Assembly: GCA_022579005.1 (NCBI GenBank)
Contig: MU401589.1
Coordinates: 1 to 64,000, forward strand
Source of the DNA: Poronia punctata
Taxonomy: Eukaryota; Ascomycota; Sordariomycetes; Xylariales; Xylariaceae
Reading direction: 5' to 3'
Length of the DNA stretch: 64,000 nucleotides
Shown here: piece after piece, positions 1 through 12,333 of the stretch
Position numbering within the stretch: the first letter of the stretch is position 1
Layout: each line of letters opens with the position of its first letter
Program-made: the position numbers and the translations under genes
Notes under the pieces: model-generated
Told to the model about the DNA's origin: nothing
Seen by the model: the letters and a program-made list of their open reading frames with translations, nothing else
Database searches by the model: none

Positions 1-3000
1 TTTATTAGTATTTTAAAGTTAAGTTTTTTTATACTTTATTTTTTAAAAATAATATGCTTTTTTAATAAATAAATAGCTATACTTATTTTTTTAAAGATTT
101 TAACTTAATTTAAGTTGTTATTAAAAGCGTTTTTAAAGTAAAGTAGTACTAACTACTATATATGCTAAGATTTTTAATATAATTAGTTTTTTAAATTTTT
201 TTTTAAAAATAAACTAAAGTTATATAATAACAATACTATTATAAATTAATGCTAATTAGTTTTTAAATTAGCTATAAGTTAAAAGTAGTAAAAAATGCTT
301 ATTATTTTTTATTTTATTAGTATATAACTTATAAAACGCTTATTATAATTTAGCATATGCTTTTTTTACTTACTTTATTTTTTTAAATAGTTATATAATA
401 ATTTAAGTTAGATTTTTTATTTATTACTTATTTAAATATAATAAGTTTTAAAAGCAATACAAAGCTAAAGCGACTTTAAATTAAGTAAAAAGTAAGTATA
501 ATAATAGTTTTTGTTTTTAAACCTTGCTTTTTTATAGTTGCTAATTTAACTACTAATTAGTATTAGTTTAGCTAGAGGTTAATATAATTACAATATATTA
601 CTATTTATAGTATTATGTTAACTTAATTAATTAAAAAGAAAAAAGAAGTTATAAAGACTTTTTTTAGCAAGTTTTATATAGTTATAAAGGTCTTTAGTTA
701 ATTAAAACCTATTAGCAATACGTAAAAAACACATACTTTATATATACCGGTTACGTACTATATACGTACACTGCGCGTATACTTTTTTAATAAGGTAAGT
801 CTAACGCAATTTATAACAAATGTATAAGAAACCAAATATTTATGTCTATAAGATATTTGCGTTCTAATGGTCCTAATGTAGTTAATAAGGTCAAGGGTAT
901 TAGAAGGGATTCTAACATATTAAATATATAATTATATATATTTACTTGCTAATAATTGCTTTTATAACTTATATAATCTTAGCTTATTAATATAGTAAAT
1001 ATAATATTTATATGCTTAATATTAATATAAAAAAAAAACTAACTAAAAAATATAATAAATATTATAGCTAAAGTATAATTGTTAATAATATAAATAAACT
1101 TTATAAACTAAAACATTTAAATAAAATATTTATTTTAACTTATAATATTTTAAAAACAACTTTTAACTTTTAAAAAGCTAATTACTACTTAATAATTAAC
1201 TTTATAAAAATAATAAATATTAAATTATAAGCTATAGTAAAAGTAAATAAAAAAAAATAAAAAATAACTATAATTATTTAGTTATTTTATAATAAATATA
1301 ACTTTAAAAACTTTTTTTGCTAAATAAAATGTTTAAATAAATATAAACTTTTTTTATTAAAAAACTAAATATTATAAAATAAGCTAGTATAAAAAAAATA
1401 CTAAGTATAAAACTAAAAAAGTTATAGTTTTAGTTTTAGTGCTTATAAATATAAGCTAAGTTTACTTTAAAATGCTTATATAAGTAAATATAAGTAGCCT
1501 TTGCTTTTTAAAAAAACTTTTACTTTTTATATAATAATAATAAGTTATTATAAACCTTTTATAATATAAACTATAATAAAAAAAAAAAACTTAAACTATA
1601 TAATTAATATATTATAAAGTAATTATATAAGCTTAAACAATACCTTAGTATAAAAACTTTTAAAAAAATAATAAACTATATATTTTTAAGTTATAATAGT
1701 ATTTTATTTGCTTATTTAATTTTTTTAAACTTAAAAAGGCGTAATATATACTTATACTTTTTACTTAAGCTTTAATTTAAAAACTTTTTTTTATATTATA
1801 CTTAAGCACTTTAAATAGCTAAAAATAATAAATTATTTATTATTTTTTTATTTTAATATTTATTTTAATTACTAATATACTATTTACTTTAAATTTATTT
1901 TTTACTTTATATAACTATAACTATACAGTTATTTATTTATAAAATTTAGTATTATATAAAGGTTTTAAAATATTTACTTATTTAAAAATAAATATATTAA
2001 CTATATTATACTTTATAGCACTAATATTATATTTAAGTAAAAAAACTAATAATATAAATTTTATTTATTTTAACTTTTTTATATTAATATATTTTTTTAA
2101 CTTTATTAAATTAGTAAGCTTTACTTAAACTATTTAATATTTTTTAGCTATATTAGCAAACTTATAATTTTAATAAAAAATAAAAACGTTTTTATTAAAA
2201 TTTTTAATACTTAAGCAGTTTATAACTTTTTTTTTAAAATTATATAAAATATAAATACTTAAAATATTATAGCAACGTATTTTTTAAAACTAACTTATAA
2301 TAAAAGCAATTAAGCAAAATATATACTTTATTTTTTTTAATTAAAAAGTTTATATTTATATAAGTTATATTAATTAAGTTAATAATAATACTATTAAATT
2401 TTTTTTTTTTTTTACTATTAAACTAATATTGCTTTATTACTTTTTTTATTTATTTTTAAAGCTATAATGCTATACTATATAATAATTAATATATAATTTT
2501 AAAAGTAAAATTATTTTTATTTATACTTTGCTGCTTAGTAGCAATATTATATAATAAAGCATATTTTTTTTGCTTTTAAGCAAAAGTTGCTAAACGTTAT
2601 AAGCACTATGCTTTAAAATTATTAAATAAAAATAGTAATAATAAAATTAAAAAAGTACTAAATAATACTAATAAGCTTAAACTTTAAGCAAGTAATAATA
2701 CTAAATAGTAATTAGTTAGTACTTATTTTTTAAGCTAGTATTTTTACTATTTTAACTACTATTACTTACGTTTTAAATTAAAGCTAAAGAAACTTAATAT
2801 AAATTATAGTAAAACTAGTAATTAAAAAAACTATAAAAAATTATTAAAAAAATAAATAGTAAAAAGGCTAAAAAAAACAAAAAAAGTTAGAATTATATTA
2901 TATTTATTTTTTTAAGTTAAGTTACTTATAAATATACGTTATAGTTTAATATAAAAGCTATATAAAAGTAGTGCTTTATTAGTAATAAACTAAAAAATTA

Positions 3001-6000
3001 TTTTTTTTACTTTAAAATATACTAAGGCTATTTTAAACATATTTAAGTATTAAATTTAATCTTTTTAATTTAAATTAAAAAAAAAATATAATATATAATT
3101 TAAAAAAAGTATTTAAATATTAATATAAACTAAATGTTTTTAAAATAAAAAATTTAAATTAAATAGAAAAACTACTTTTAAACTAGCTTTTAAACTTATT
3201 TGTTTATTTTTAAATATAGCAATATTATATATTAAAAAAAAATAGTGCAACATTACTTTGTACTTATATAATAATATTTAAATTATTAATAAAAAAAAGT
3301 AGCGCAAATAGCTATAATACTAAGCTATTATAATATATTTAAAAATAAAAAAAAATATATAGCTAAATTTAAATATATTAAAATATTTATTTTTTTATAT
3401 AAGTATATATATATATAAAACAAATTATATTATAAGGCTATATATAAGTAAAGTAAATATTTACTTTAAACTTTAACTAATTATATTTATTTTATATATA
3501 ATTATTTTTTTTTAAATAAATAAGTTACTTAGCTATTTTAGCTTAATACTAATTATATTTAATTTAACTTATATTTAATAACTTTAATTTTATAAACTTT
3601 TTACTTTATATTTTTTTACTTTTATTACTAACTTTACTACTACTATTTTAATTAATTTACTATTTATAATACTTTTGTTTTATAACTTTAATTATAATAT
3701 TTAGTGCACTATAATATATAAGTAAACGCTTATTTATACTATTTATATTAGCGCTAATTAACTTTACTTAAGTACTAAAATATAAATTACTTATATATAT
3801 ATTAACTTATAAGTATTTAAACTAATATTTTATATATTATGCTTTAATATATATTAATTTTAATTATAGTTAAAAACTAATTAAAAAGCATTTAAAATTT
3901 TTATAATTAAATTTTATTATATTAATAGCTAAATTATAAGCTGTTGCTTATAGCAATAAATAAAACTAACTAAACTTTAAAACTATTATTGCTTTTAAGT
4001 AAACTAAATTACTTATTTTTATTAAAAAAAGCAATATATATATAAAATTTTAAAATATTACTAAAATAAAAAAAGCATTATTTAAAATAGCTATAAGTAT
4101 ATATATTTTTATATAAATATTATAAATTTAATTACTAATTTAGTTATATAAAAACTTAAGCGCTAAAGCATTTATAATTTATTTAATAACTTTAAAATTT
4201 ATATTAGCTAATATAATAATATTATAATATAAAACGTTTAAAAGTTTACTATAAAAATTTAATTAAACAAAGCTTACTTTTAAGCTTATTTTATTTATTT
4301 TGCTAGCACTAATGTTAATAAATGTTATATTTAATATATTATTAAAAAACATAGTTTAAAACTTTTTTTTACTTGCTGCTTATATATTAAACTAAATAAT
4401 AAAGCATACTTTACTTATATATAAAATATATAACTATAATGCTATTACTATTATAACGCTAAAGATTATATTATAAAAAATATTAACATTTTTAAAAATT
4501 GTAAAATTATAAAGCTTTATAAAAAAAACAAAAAAATAAGCAATAAAAATAGCATATATAATTATAAGCGCTTTTATAGCTTTAAATTAATAAATAAAAA
4601 CATTATAAAAAATAAATATAAAGCTAAAAATAATAACTTGCTTTAAAAAAAATATATTTAACTTTATAAATATAAAATAATAAATATAAAACTACTAATA
4701 AAAAATAAAAATATAATTTAAAAAAAGTTTAAAAATTTAAAGCAAAAAGACTTTAAAACTTTAAAGTAAAGTATATACTAAAAAGTAAAGCAAAATTGCT
4801 TAGGCTTATATTTAAAGGTTTAAAATTAGCACTATTAATATACTTAACTTATTATAATAAAAGTAAAAATAATTATATAATAGTTTTTTTAAATAAATAA
4901 TAATAATAATTTTTTTACTAATTTTTACTTTTATTTAATTATTTTATATTTTATACTAAATTATAATACTATATTATTTTAACTTTATATATAATTAAAT
5001 ACTAAATATTTACTAATTAAACTTTATAGCTTATATTTTATTTTATAATTATAGCTATATAATACTTTTTTAATAATATACTATAAAAACTTTAAAAATA
5101 TAAAGTACTATTAACTTAAAAAAAAACCTAATATTAGTTTTTTTTTTTATACTTTAACTATAACTTAAAAAAAAAAAAAATTATATAGCACTTTATTTTA
5201 AAAATAATAATAAATAATTAAAAATATATACGTTATTAATAGTTTATATATAACCTATGCCTTATTTGTTTTTTATGTATTATGCTTAGTTAAAATATAC
5301 TATTAGCTATAAACTTTAAAAGTTTAAACTTATATATTTTAAAAAAACTATATATTATATAAAAAAAGATTAAAGTAAAAACTTTAAGTATTATATACTT
5401 AATAGGTAAAAAAAGAAAATATATACTTATATTAAAACTAAAACTAAATTAAAGTATATACTTGTTTAAACTAATGCTTTAAAAGATTATATAAACATAT
5501 TTATATATTTTTAATAACTTATACTTTATACTTATATACTTAACTTTAGCTATAAAATAAATATATATATATATAATATTATATACTTAAAATATACCTT
5601 GTAAACTTAGGTTTAATTGCACCTTTAAGGCTCCTAGTTAGTATACTAGCTACTTTATAAGTACTATATAATATATTTAGCTAAAGCTTTTTTATATTAA
5701 ATTAAAAAAAAATATAAAAAACTTACTTTTACTTAGTATTATATATTATAACTTAAATAATAACTTATAAGTTTTACTATTTACTTATTTGCTTTAAAAT
5801 AAGCTATATATTTTTATTATATTACTTTACTTTTTTAATAAACTTTATAAACTACTTTAAAAAGCTTAAAATATTTATACTATATTATAATAATATATTA
5901 TATATATACTTATAATATTATAAGTAGCTTTACTTACTAAGTATAAAAATAAGTTACTTTTAAAAAGTTTAAAAATAATAATTTTATAATTTATAAAAGT

Positions 6001-6410
6001 AAATATAATTAAAATATAAATAGTAAAATTATAGTTTAATATAATTTATTTTATATTTATTTATAATATTTATTTATTATTTTAAATATATATTAATTTT
6101 ATACTAATTACTTTTTATTTAAAATGCTTATTTTTATTTTATATTTAATATTTTATTTAAATATAAAATTATATTACTATAATATAAAGTTAAGTACTTA
6201 ACTAAAAATATTTACTTATTTAAGTAATAAATACTTAACTTTATATTTAAGTTATATATATAAGTACTTATTACCTAACTATGCTTAGCATTACTTAATA
6301 TATTACTAAAACCTTAAAATTAAGTACTTAACTACTTATATAAGTAGTTAGGTAATTTTAGTTAGGCGGGTATAATAAAGCGTAGTTGTAGTATATATTA
6401 TAAGAAAAGC
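1..6410. repeat. AT-rich RIP-type island
   Basis: Extremely AT-rich DNA with stop codons in every frame and no ORF worth naming. It ends rather abruptly near 6360-6420, where normal composition returns. C and G survive almost only as ACT/AGT, GCT/AGC and GCA/TGC. No element ends are recognisable inside, so this is probably several nested, heavily mutated repeats whose identity is lost. RIP, or a RIP-like C-to-T process, is the known cause of such islands in ascomycetes; that cause is inferred here. A few less degraded patches remain (about 720-900 and 5590-5640). Confidence 0.85.
6329..6350. repeat. 22-bp perfect palindrome at island edge
   Basis: TAACTACTTATA followed by its exact reverse complement, in the last ~60 bp of the AT-rich island. 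Related shorter inverted pieces (TTACCTAACT and AGTTAGGTAA) flank it at about 6270 and 6345. It may be the remnant of a transposon end. Confidence 0.6.
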
Positions 6411-6580
6411 AAATGTTCCGGTGGCTTGTATATGTACAGAGCCGTGTAGAGAATTACAACATTTGTTTAAAAGTTTGCTTTTGTACAAAAATATAAAAAC
6501 AAATAGTTAAGCGACGCAATTAAAGGCGTAAAAGTAAAAGGAGGTAAAATGTTTTTTTCAATAAAAAAAAAACAGAAATT

Positions 6581-6709
6581 GGCCACCGAGGGAGTCGAAC
6601 CCCCGGGTCCTAGCGATGAGGAGTAAGAGATATAGAGTAAAGATAATAGGTAAGTAATAATACTGTTGCGCTAAAGGTGCCGTATTTGCTAGGCCCAGTC
6701 CGCTGCGGC
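6581..6709 (-). ncRNA. tRNA-like Pol III unit, copy 1
   Basis: Minus-strand unit of about 129 nt. The 3' part has a perfect B-box (GGTTCGACTCC, 6591-6601) in a five-pair T-stem (GGGGG/CCCTC), followed by a 3' acceptor-like strand GGTGGCC and A. The 5' end GCCGC can pair with GTGGC. An A-box match TAGCGCAACAG lies at 6663-6673. A TATA element (6734-6740) sits about 25 nt upstream of the 5' end, and a run of ten T (6563-6572) follows the 3' end as a Pol III terminator. A long stem GGGCCTAGC/GCTAGGACCC replaces a normal anticodon arm, with one bulged A. No standard cloverleaf or anticodon loop fits. It could be a tRNA gene with a long intron, a SINE head, or a novel Pol III RNA. Confidence 0.6.
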
Positions 6710-7203
6710 TGTAAGGACTCTGTGCTAAAGAGGTATATATGTCTGTGTACTTCTATAAAGAACGGCATGGTAAACCTTATCTGATAGAGCTTACGTTAGA
6801 TATAGCTAGGATAAGTCGAGCGGCACCGACACATGGCGATTTAAAGCCGTAAACACACCCTTGGTAACGGGGTTAACGGGAACGCGTCACTACCTACGCG
6901 GTAGGCTTAGCAAAACAAAGCAGGCGACGTCTGTATAGAAACTATAGTCTAGTAGAGCATATTATCCAAGGTATATACTAGCTGGTGATATTGTCATTCG
7001 GTGTAAGCTAGATACTGACGGTAAGATGTACACTACGAGGGAATATCTACTGCTAGACAACTACTAGATTAAGTAGAGGATTGTAATGTTTACCTAGACA
7101 TCTCCGTCTAAATAAAAAGCCTATAGCTATAAGTTGCAAGAGAACAATAGCACAAAGACAAAAGGGGGTAGAACAAAACCAAGGGAAGAAAAAAAAAGAT
7201 ATT

Positions 7204-7327
7204 GGCCACCGAGGGAATCGAACCCCCGGGGCCTAGCGATGAGGAGTAAGGGATATAGAGTAAAGATGATAGGTAAGATATACTGTTGCGCTAAGTGCCG
7301 TATTCGCTAGGCCCAGTCCGCTGCGGC
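7204..7327 (-). ncRNA. tRNA-like Pol III unit, copy 2
   Basis: The same architecture as the other three copies, 124 nt. The B-box reads GGTTCGATTCC (7214-7224), the A-box-like element is at 7283-7293, TATATAT is at 7352-7358 and nine T (minus strand) lie at 7189-7197. The central stem is a perfect ten pairs: GGGCCTAGCG (minus strand, 7305-7314) with CGCTAGGCCC (7229-7238). It encloses an AU-rich domain of about 66 nt that varies between copies. All regulatory spacings equal those of copy 1 although the flanking DNA differs. Confidence 0.6.
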
Positions 7328-7835
7328 TATTAGGTGCTTGTAGTATATAGGTATATATGTGCTGTGCAGGCCGGTAGAGAGTGGCTTGAACAGGCAGAGC
7401 CCGAGTTTTAACGGGCCCGAGATCCGGGGACAAAGCACAGACGCAAATCGTAGCGTCCGTGCTTTTTATAGTGAAGCAAAAACGTGTCTTATTACTTTAA
7501 ACGCAGGACCTATGTAGGGTGTATAATAGTAATTACCAACCAGATCAAATGTCCTTACAGGACAATCCAAGTCAATCAAACCACTTGGCAACACCCAGCT
7601 AATAAAGTCTGGCAAGGCCTGCTACTTATGTTGACGACTAACATAGGTAAAACGATCCCTTATATGCGTATATCCTAAAAGGAGATATGCGTCGTAGTAA
7701 GTCTACAATGTAAGTATATTTACTGCAACAAGAGGTAACTAGACAATTATATATTTTAAGCCCAAAAGAAATAGAGAAGAAAATAAACTAAAAAGACAAA
7801 AGATAAATAAGGGGTAAAAAAAAAAAGATAATATT

Positions 7836-7956
7836 GGCCACCGAGGGAGTCGAACCCCCGGGGCCTAGCGATGAGGAGTAAGAGATGTAAAGTAAAGATG
7901 ATAGGTAATGATACTGTTGCGCTATGTGCTGTTCGCTAGGCCCAGTCCGCTGCAGC
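7836..7956 (-). ncRNA. tRNA-like Pol III unit, copy 3
   Basis: A 121-nt member of the family. B-box 7846-7856, A-box-like 7914-7924, TATATA 7981-7986, eleven-T terminator 7816-7826. The ten-pair central stem is intact, while the 5' end is GCTGC instead of GCCGC. The inner AU-rich domain is shortened and has substitutions. Confidence 0.6.
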
Positions 7957-8837
7957 TATTAGAACATTGTGTCAAAGAGATATATAAGTGCTGCATATGC
8001 GGGCGGAGAGTCCAAAACTCCGGAGCTAAAGTTTGACCGATCCGGAGCCGGACAGGGAAGCAGGAATTGAAACTTAATATAGCGCGTCACTGCGTAGTAG
8101 CATTCCTTGAAACTAGAGAAGCACGGTCGGTGGTTCTAGGCAAAGTTGATCAATCTGCCTCCTTTTTGCCAATCATCATGTCTACAAGTAATATAGTTCT
8201 CTGTGTTTAGGTAATATGTATATATACGTACAACGTTAGGTAGCTAGCTCAAGACTTACGGAGGAAGAGTTTTAGTAAGTAACTACATGTTGATAGAAAA
8301 ACAATTAAAGGATGCAAGGCGCAAAGCTCTTGATAACCAAGGAAGAATAAATGATCAAGCGTAGTGTACCAAGTAGGTTGTCATTCTTGATGTGCCCCGA
8401 AAGATGTTGGATCTGTAGCTTGTTTCCCATTATACACCCTACACACGGCTATACTCCCACGCCAGAAGGAGCTGGAGGCCGTGGATAGAAAGTACTAGGT
8501 AGAGTGGTTACATTCTAAGGAAATTCATCAGGAAACCGGAAATGTGAGTTATGTATACGCCTTCGGGGTCTTGCGGCGTAGGCGTATAGTCGTGTATAAC
8601 GTGAATAATAGGAAACAAGCAACATGTTGGGGTGGATAGGTGTATTATGGTATGTAGAAGTAATGGAGCAAATACAGTATCCCACTGTAACAGACCCTCT
8701 AATATAGCCAGGTCCGTACCTTCCCCTACAAACAGATTAAACGTCCCTTGGAACACATCAAGCAATTTAATTCTCACTAGCACGGTAGGTAGTATATAGA
8801 TAAAAAGAAAAAAGGACAAAAAAACAAAAGAAAGATT

Positions 8838-8963
8838 GGCCACCGAGGGAGTCGAACCCCCGGGTCCTAGCGATGAGGAGTAAGAGATGTAGAATAAGAG
8901 ATAATAGGTAAGATATACTGTTGCGCTAAAGGTGCCCTTTCGCTAGGCCATTCCGCTGCGGCC
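8838..8963 (-). ncRNA. tRNA-like Pol III unit, copy 4
   Basis: A 126-nt member with the best acceptor-like pairing: 5' GGCCGC with 3' GTGGCC, six pairs including one G-U. B-box 8848-8858, A-box-like 8918-8928, TATATAT 8987-8993. The T-run (8818-8824) is seven long and slightly further away (13 nt). The central stem has the same bulged A (CTAGGACC) as copy 1, so copies 1 and 4 share one variant and copies 2 and 3 the other. Confidence 0.6.
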
Positions 8964-9485
8964 ATTAGATCGTTGTAGTAAATCGGTATATATGGCTAGG
9001 TTGATCTTCGGTATGTAGGGGATTTGTCACTGTTCGGAGATAAAAGGGGGAGGTCCGATAAGTGAGAGGGGCTTAAAGTTCAAGTAAGGCCGTGCACTGC
9101 AGTCAGGTCGAGGCTTAGACCCCGACATTGTCATACCCTTTACATCTATACCGACCTCTTTATTATAATGCGACCGAAAATGGAGTGCAGTTAAGGCGAC
9201 GGCTAGACTTGTACGTGGATATATACGTAGACAGGACGATAACATGGGCCGTTTCTATCTATTCACTACGTAATAAGCAAGCAGAACGTATTCGAGAAGT
9301 AGTTTACAACGTGGACGCATTGTAATAAACATGATTTCATCAAGCAACAGGACAAGAAAGTTGATATATATACTATGAAGATGTCAACAAGCAAGGAAAC
9401 CCTCGGCCGTTATGTTCTATTGACAAGATAGTAGTGGATACATGTCCAACTATCCTCTCTCAAACCCAAGCGAGATGTAGCGGTC

Positions 9486-10114
9486 TTAGAAACGAGTATA
9501 AGGCAACCACTTTCCTCGAAGTGTAATATTTACCCAACTGCAGATAAAACACACAGTTAGCTTTCATTCAAGCCTCGGTTTCATTGTCCAGGGTAGGGTA
9601 GGTTATTCTTACGTAACACCATCATTATCCACCTCCTTCTCAACCTTTGAAGAAAAGGCAATAGCACTCATGATACCATCCCCAAACTTCTCATTTATCA
9701 CACCCTTGAGCGCGTATCCGTAATTCTGCACGACTTCATAAAGTCGGTAGATGAGCGGTTCGACAGGCGGCATCGGACCGGCTCGGCCACGATCGGGAAA
9801 CCCGCCCATTGAGGCATGTAGGAAATCCGTGTGCACGCCGAGAAGGCTGGATAGTTTCTCAATGTCTTCTGGCGAGGCCATTGCTTGGCCGTAGAAGAGG
9901 GCCGCGACGGCGACTTCGCCGCGGCCTAGCTCCTTTGCGATGGCTTCGAAGCTTAGCTTCTTGCTGGCTTTGGCTTCGAAGAGGGCTTTGGAGTAGGCTG
10001 GTAATCGGTCTGCCAAGCTCTCCTATGGAAGGAAAAGGGGTCAGTAGAGATGTTGTATCAGATGGGAAAGATAAATCTCACATCTAGAGTCGCAACGCGG
10101 TTTTGGTCTGTCAT
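9486..10114 (-). CDS. cyn1: Cyanate hydratase (cyanase)
   Basis: Converts cyanate plus bicarbonate to ammonia and CO2 in the cytosol, for cyanate detoxification or nitrogen use. Three exons on the minus strand: 10082-10114, 9613-10022 and 9486-9537, with introns of 59 bp (GTGAGA..TAG) and 75 bp (GTAAGA..CAG), giving 164 residues, close to the usual ~160. The N-terminal helical part reads [20 protein letters not shown]. The catalytic domain contains [11 protein letters not shown] (catalytic Arg and Glu) and [12 protein letters not shown] (catalytic Ser). The last exon supplies the conserved ending [12 protein letters not shown], without which the protein would be truncated. It is the first protein gene after the AT-rich/tRNA-like region and lies downstream of an FAD oxidase on the same strand. 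Family call is firm; splice sites are inferred from frame and conservation. Confidence 0.95.
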
Positions 10115-10640
10115 GGTGAGAGGAGGTGGGGGCGGGGCCCAATCAGCTACGAGACAAGGGGGAGGTATATGGGCTGGAATCTTTCTCTTCAAGATACAAC
10201 CGGGCAAAAGGCCAATTATAAAGTAAATATATAAAGTTATAGAGATCCGGTTAGAAATTTCAATTGAATATGAATATGATGGATGAAAAGAGGTTCGGGG
10301 TCCCGGAGGACGTCATTATAAATGGGCTACGGCTAGACTAGCTTCGCCGAACGGTGACCCCGCGCGAGCGGGACTAGACTAGGACATCCGAGTTGCATTA
10401 TTGCGGAGAAAAACCGGGAACTCGGCGTTGACGGGCTAAGGGGGGTTTGAAAGTGTCATAACCTGCATTTTGCATCTAAATTTAAGATTGTTTACATTGA
10501 GTTGTCATGTTTCTATTATTACTGTTATTACTGACCGAAGATTCACTTTTATTCCGTAATAAGCCCGTTTTTCGGTTGTTGCTGTTCTGTTATATGTGTC
10601 GAATCTTGTTCTCCAGGCTGCACCAATATCGACGGAGCCT
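10115..10640. other. Intergenic, cyanase to FAD oxidase
   Basis: 526 bp containing the cyanase promoter region (that gene starts at its left edge, reading leftward) and the 3' flank of the FAD oxidase. An AT-rich section at 10190-10270 includes TATAAAG-like sequence. No further element seen. Confidence 0.5.
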
Positions 10641-12333
10641 CTATACAAATGGGACATAATACCGCATCTTGTTCTGCGGGTCCCAATCGGTCTTGAGATT
10701 CCTCAGCTTCTCTAACCTCCACTCTTCCCAGCCGTAGACGGCGGGGAGAGGCTCGTCTCCGTCGGCATAGTTGACATAGGCACGGAGGTGAGCTGGGTCA
10801 TCGCTCCCGTCCAGCAAGTACTGGCGCAGCCTCTTGCCGAAGGCCTGTGCAATAGGGTCGATTGTCGTGTTTGGCTTGTACATGATATATGAAGTGGTCA
10901 GTATCTTGTCATCTCGGTGCGGGAAAGCGGTGCTATCGGGATCGACAGCTTGCACAGCCTGGGTCGAGTAACCCTCCAGCAGGAAGAAGGAGCCGGCAAC
11001 CTCGGGAACCTTGGCGAACGTCTCGTCAATCTCGTTGTACACCTTCCTCACAGCAGCGACATTATGCGATTTCAAGCCTACCGGATACCGGAGGGACGTC
11101 ATTCCGTATGCACAGCCGGAGCCATCCGCATCCTGGAAGGTGGCAACGGCGAGGTCGTGCATATTCCCTTGGCCACTTTCTACGCTGATGTAGCCGATAT
11201 CGTGGAATGGCTTAGTGTATTCGGCTGCCTTCTCGGGTGGGCCGTTATAAATGACGGCAAACCACAGGATGGGCTGCCAATCGGTCAGATTTGGGTAGGT
11301 CCTGAAATACCATTCATTCTACGGGATAGGCGATGGGCTTACGTGATCGGGATCAATATCGGCAACTTTGATGATATATCCCCAATATACCAGCTCAGCC
11401 GGCTGATCTTTCAGCTTCTCATTAGCCAAGGTGTACAGAGCCTCGAGTTTATCACCAGAGTAGACGAAGATCTCATAAGACCACACTGGAGCCGGATCAT
11501 CGTAGACACGGTATTGCCATTGTGTGACGAGGCCAAAGTTATGGCCCGCGCCCCTAATGGCCCAAAATAAGTCCGGATTGGATTGCTCAGATACCGTGAC
11601 GATTTCGCCACTTGATAGAACAAGGCGGGCCGATATGACCTGGTCCGCCATGAGCCCGTACTGTCCCTGGAGCCAGCCATGGCCTCCGCCCAGAGTGGGC
11701 GCAGAGATGCCCACACACTCGCAAATACCAGTTACTGACGCTACATCAGCACTTGACGGCTCTCTTTAAGTATGCCAGGTTAGGAAACTGACCTGCTCGC
11801 TTCTTCAAAGCCGTTAGTGTACTAACGGTATCCCTTATATTTGCGCCGCCACCGATGATAGCCGTAGTTCCATCCTCGGATAATTCGACGTAGTCTAGTG
11901 ACCGGAGGTCGATCTGAATGGCATTCTTCGCCTCGCTCAAGGCTTCGGTAGCACCATGACCACCGGCTCGGGCAACAAACGGATAGTTGTTCTCCGAAGC
12001 ATAGCGTACCTTGCATCATATAAGCAATTGAGCCATGAGCTGTCATAGAACAGCACTCACTGTTTGTTGAACATCGGATTCGGTAGCAGCTTGGACGACA
12101 GCAGCGATACAGGGTGCTTCGTACTCTCTCCACCGAGAAGTAAGACTATCAAATTCGCCGTCGCCGGGCAGAATGATAGCTGCCTGAGCGGATAGCTTCG
12201 GGCCGAGTGAGGCCAAGATCCCCCCGATTCCTGAAATGTCGCACGATGGCTGTTGGGCTAGGACGTAGAGGGGAGCCAGGTAAACCAGTAGACAGGCATG
12301 GATGGCTGCAAAGGAGATAGTTGGGTAAGCCAT
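10641..12333 (-). CDS. Secreted FAD-linked oxidoreductase (BBE-like)
   Basis: Flavoprotein oxidase of the PCMH/berberine-bridge family, substrate unknown; fungal members oxidise sugars or secondary-metabolite intermediates. Exons 12061-12333, 11793-12009, 11343-11734 and 10641-11273 give 504 residues. Residues 1-26 form a signal peptide ending LYVLAQQ. The FAD domain shows ARAGGHGA (His for covalent flavin), IGGGANI, and CVGISAPTLGGGHGW (Cys for the second flavin link), then NPDLFWAIRGAGHNFG. The C-terminal BBE segment is YVNYADGDEPLPAVYGWEEW. His plus Cys predicts bicovalent FAD. An in-frame TAG at 11319-11321 lies inside a 69-bp phase-0 intron (GTAAGC..CAG, branch-like CTGAC), so the gene looks intact. 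It lies about 0.5 kb upstream of cyanase on the same strand; any link is unproven. Confidence 0.88.

Larger units (their letters stand above)
6411..9485. other. Non-coding stretch carrying the tRNA-like units
   Basis: Ordinary base composition without a convincing coding region. The sequence between the four tRNA-like units is not itself repeated: the intervals look unrelated, so this is not a simple tandem duplication. The ORFs here use non-ATG starts or run through the RNA-like units and match nothing I recognise. Confidence 0.6.

Noticed and set aside
8508..8843. 111-codon hydrophobic minus frame
   Set aside because: It starts with GTG inside tRNA-like copy 4 and its hydrophobic start is the translated T-run terminator. 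No homology is recognised.
11319..11321. In-frame TAG suggesting that the FAD oxidase is a pseudogene
   Set aside because: The stop lies in a 69-bp segment with GTAAGC donor, CTGAC branch-like site and CAG acceptor in phase 0. Removing it gives a full-length 504-residue protein.
10917..11570. 217-codon plus-strand frame over the FAD oxidase
   Set aside because: Antisense to two well-supported exons and their intron; no domain.
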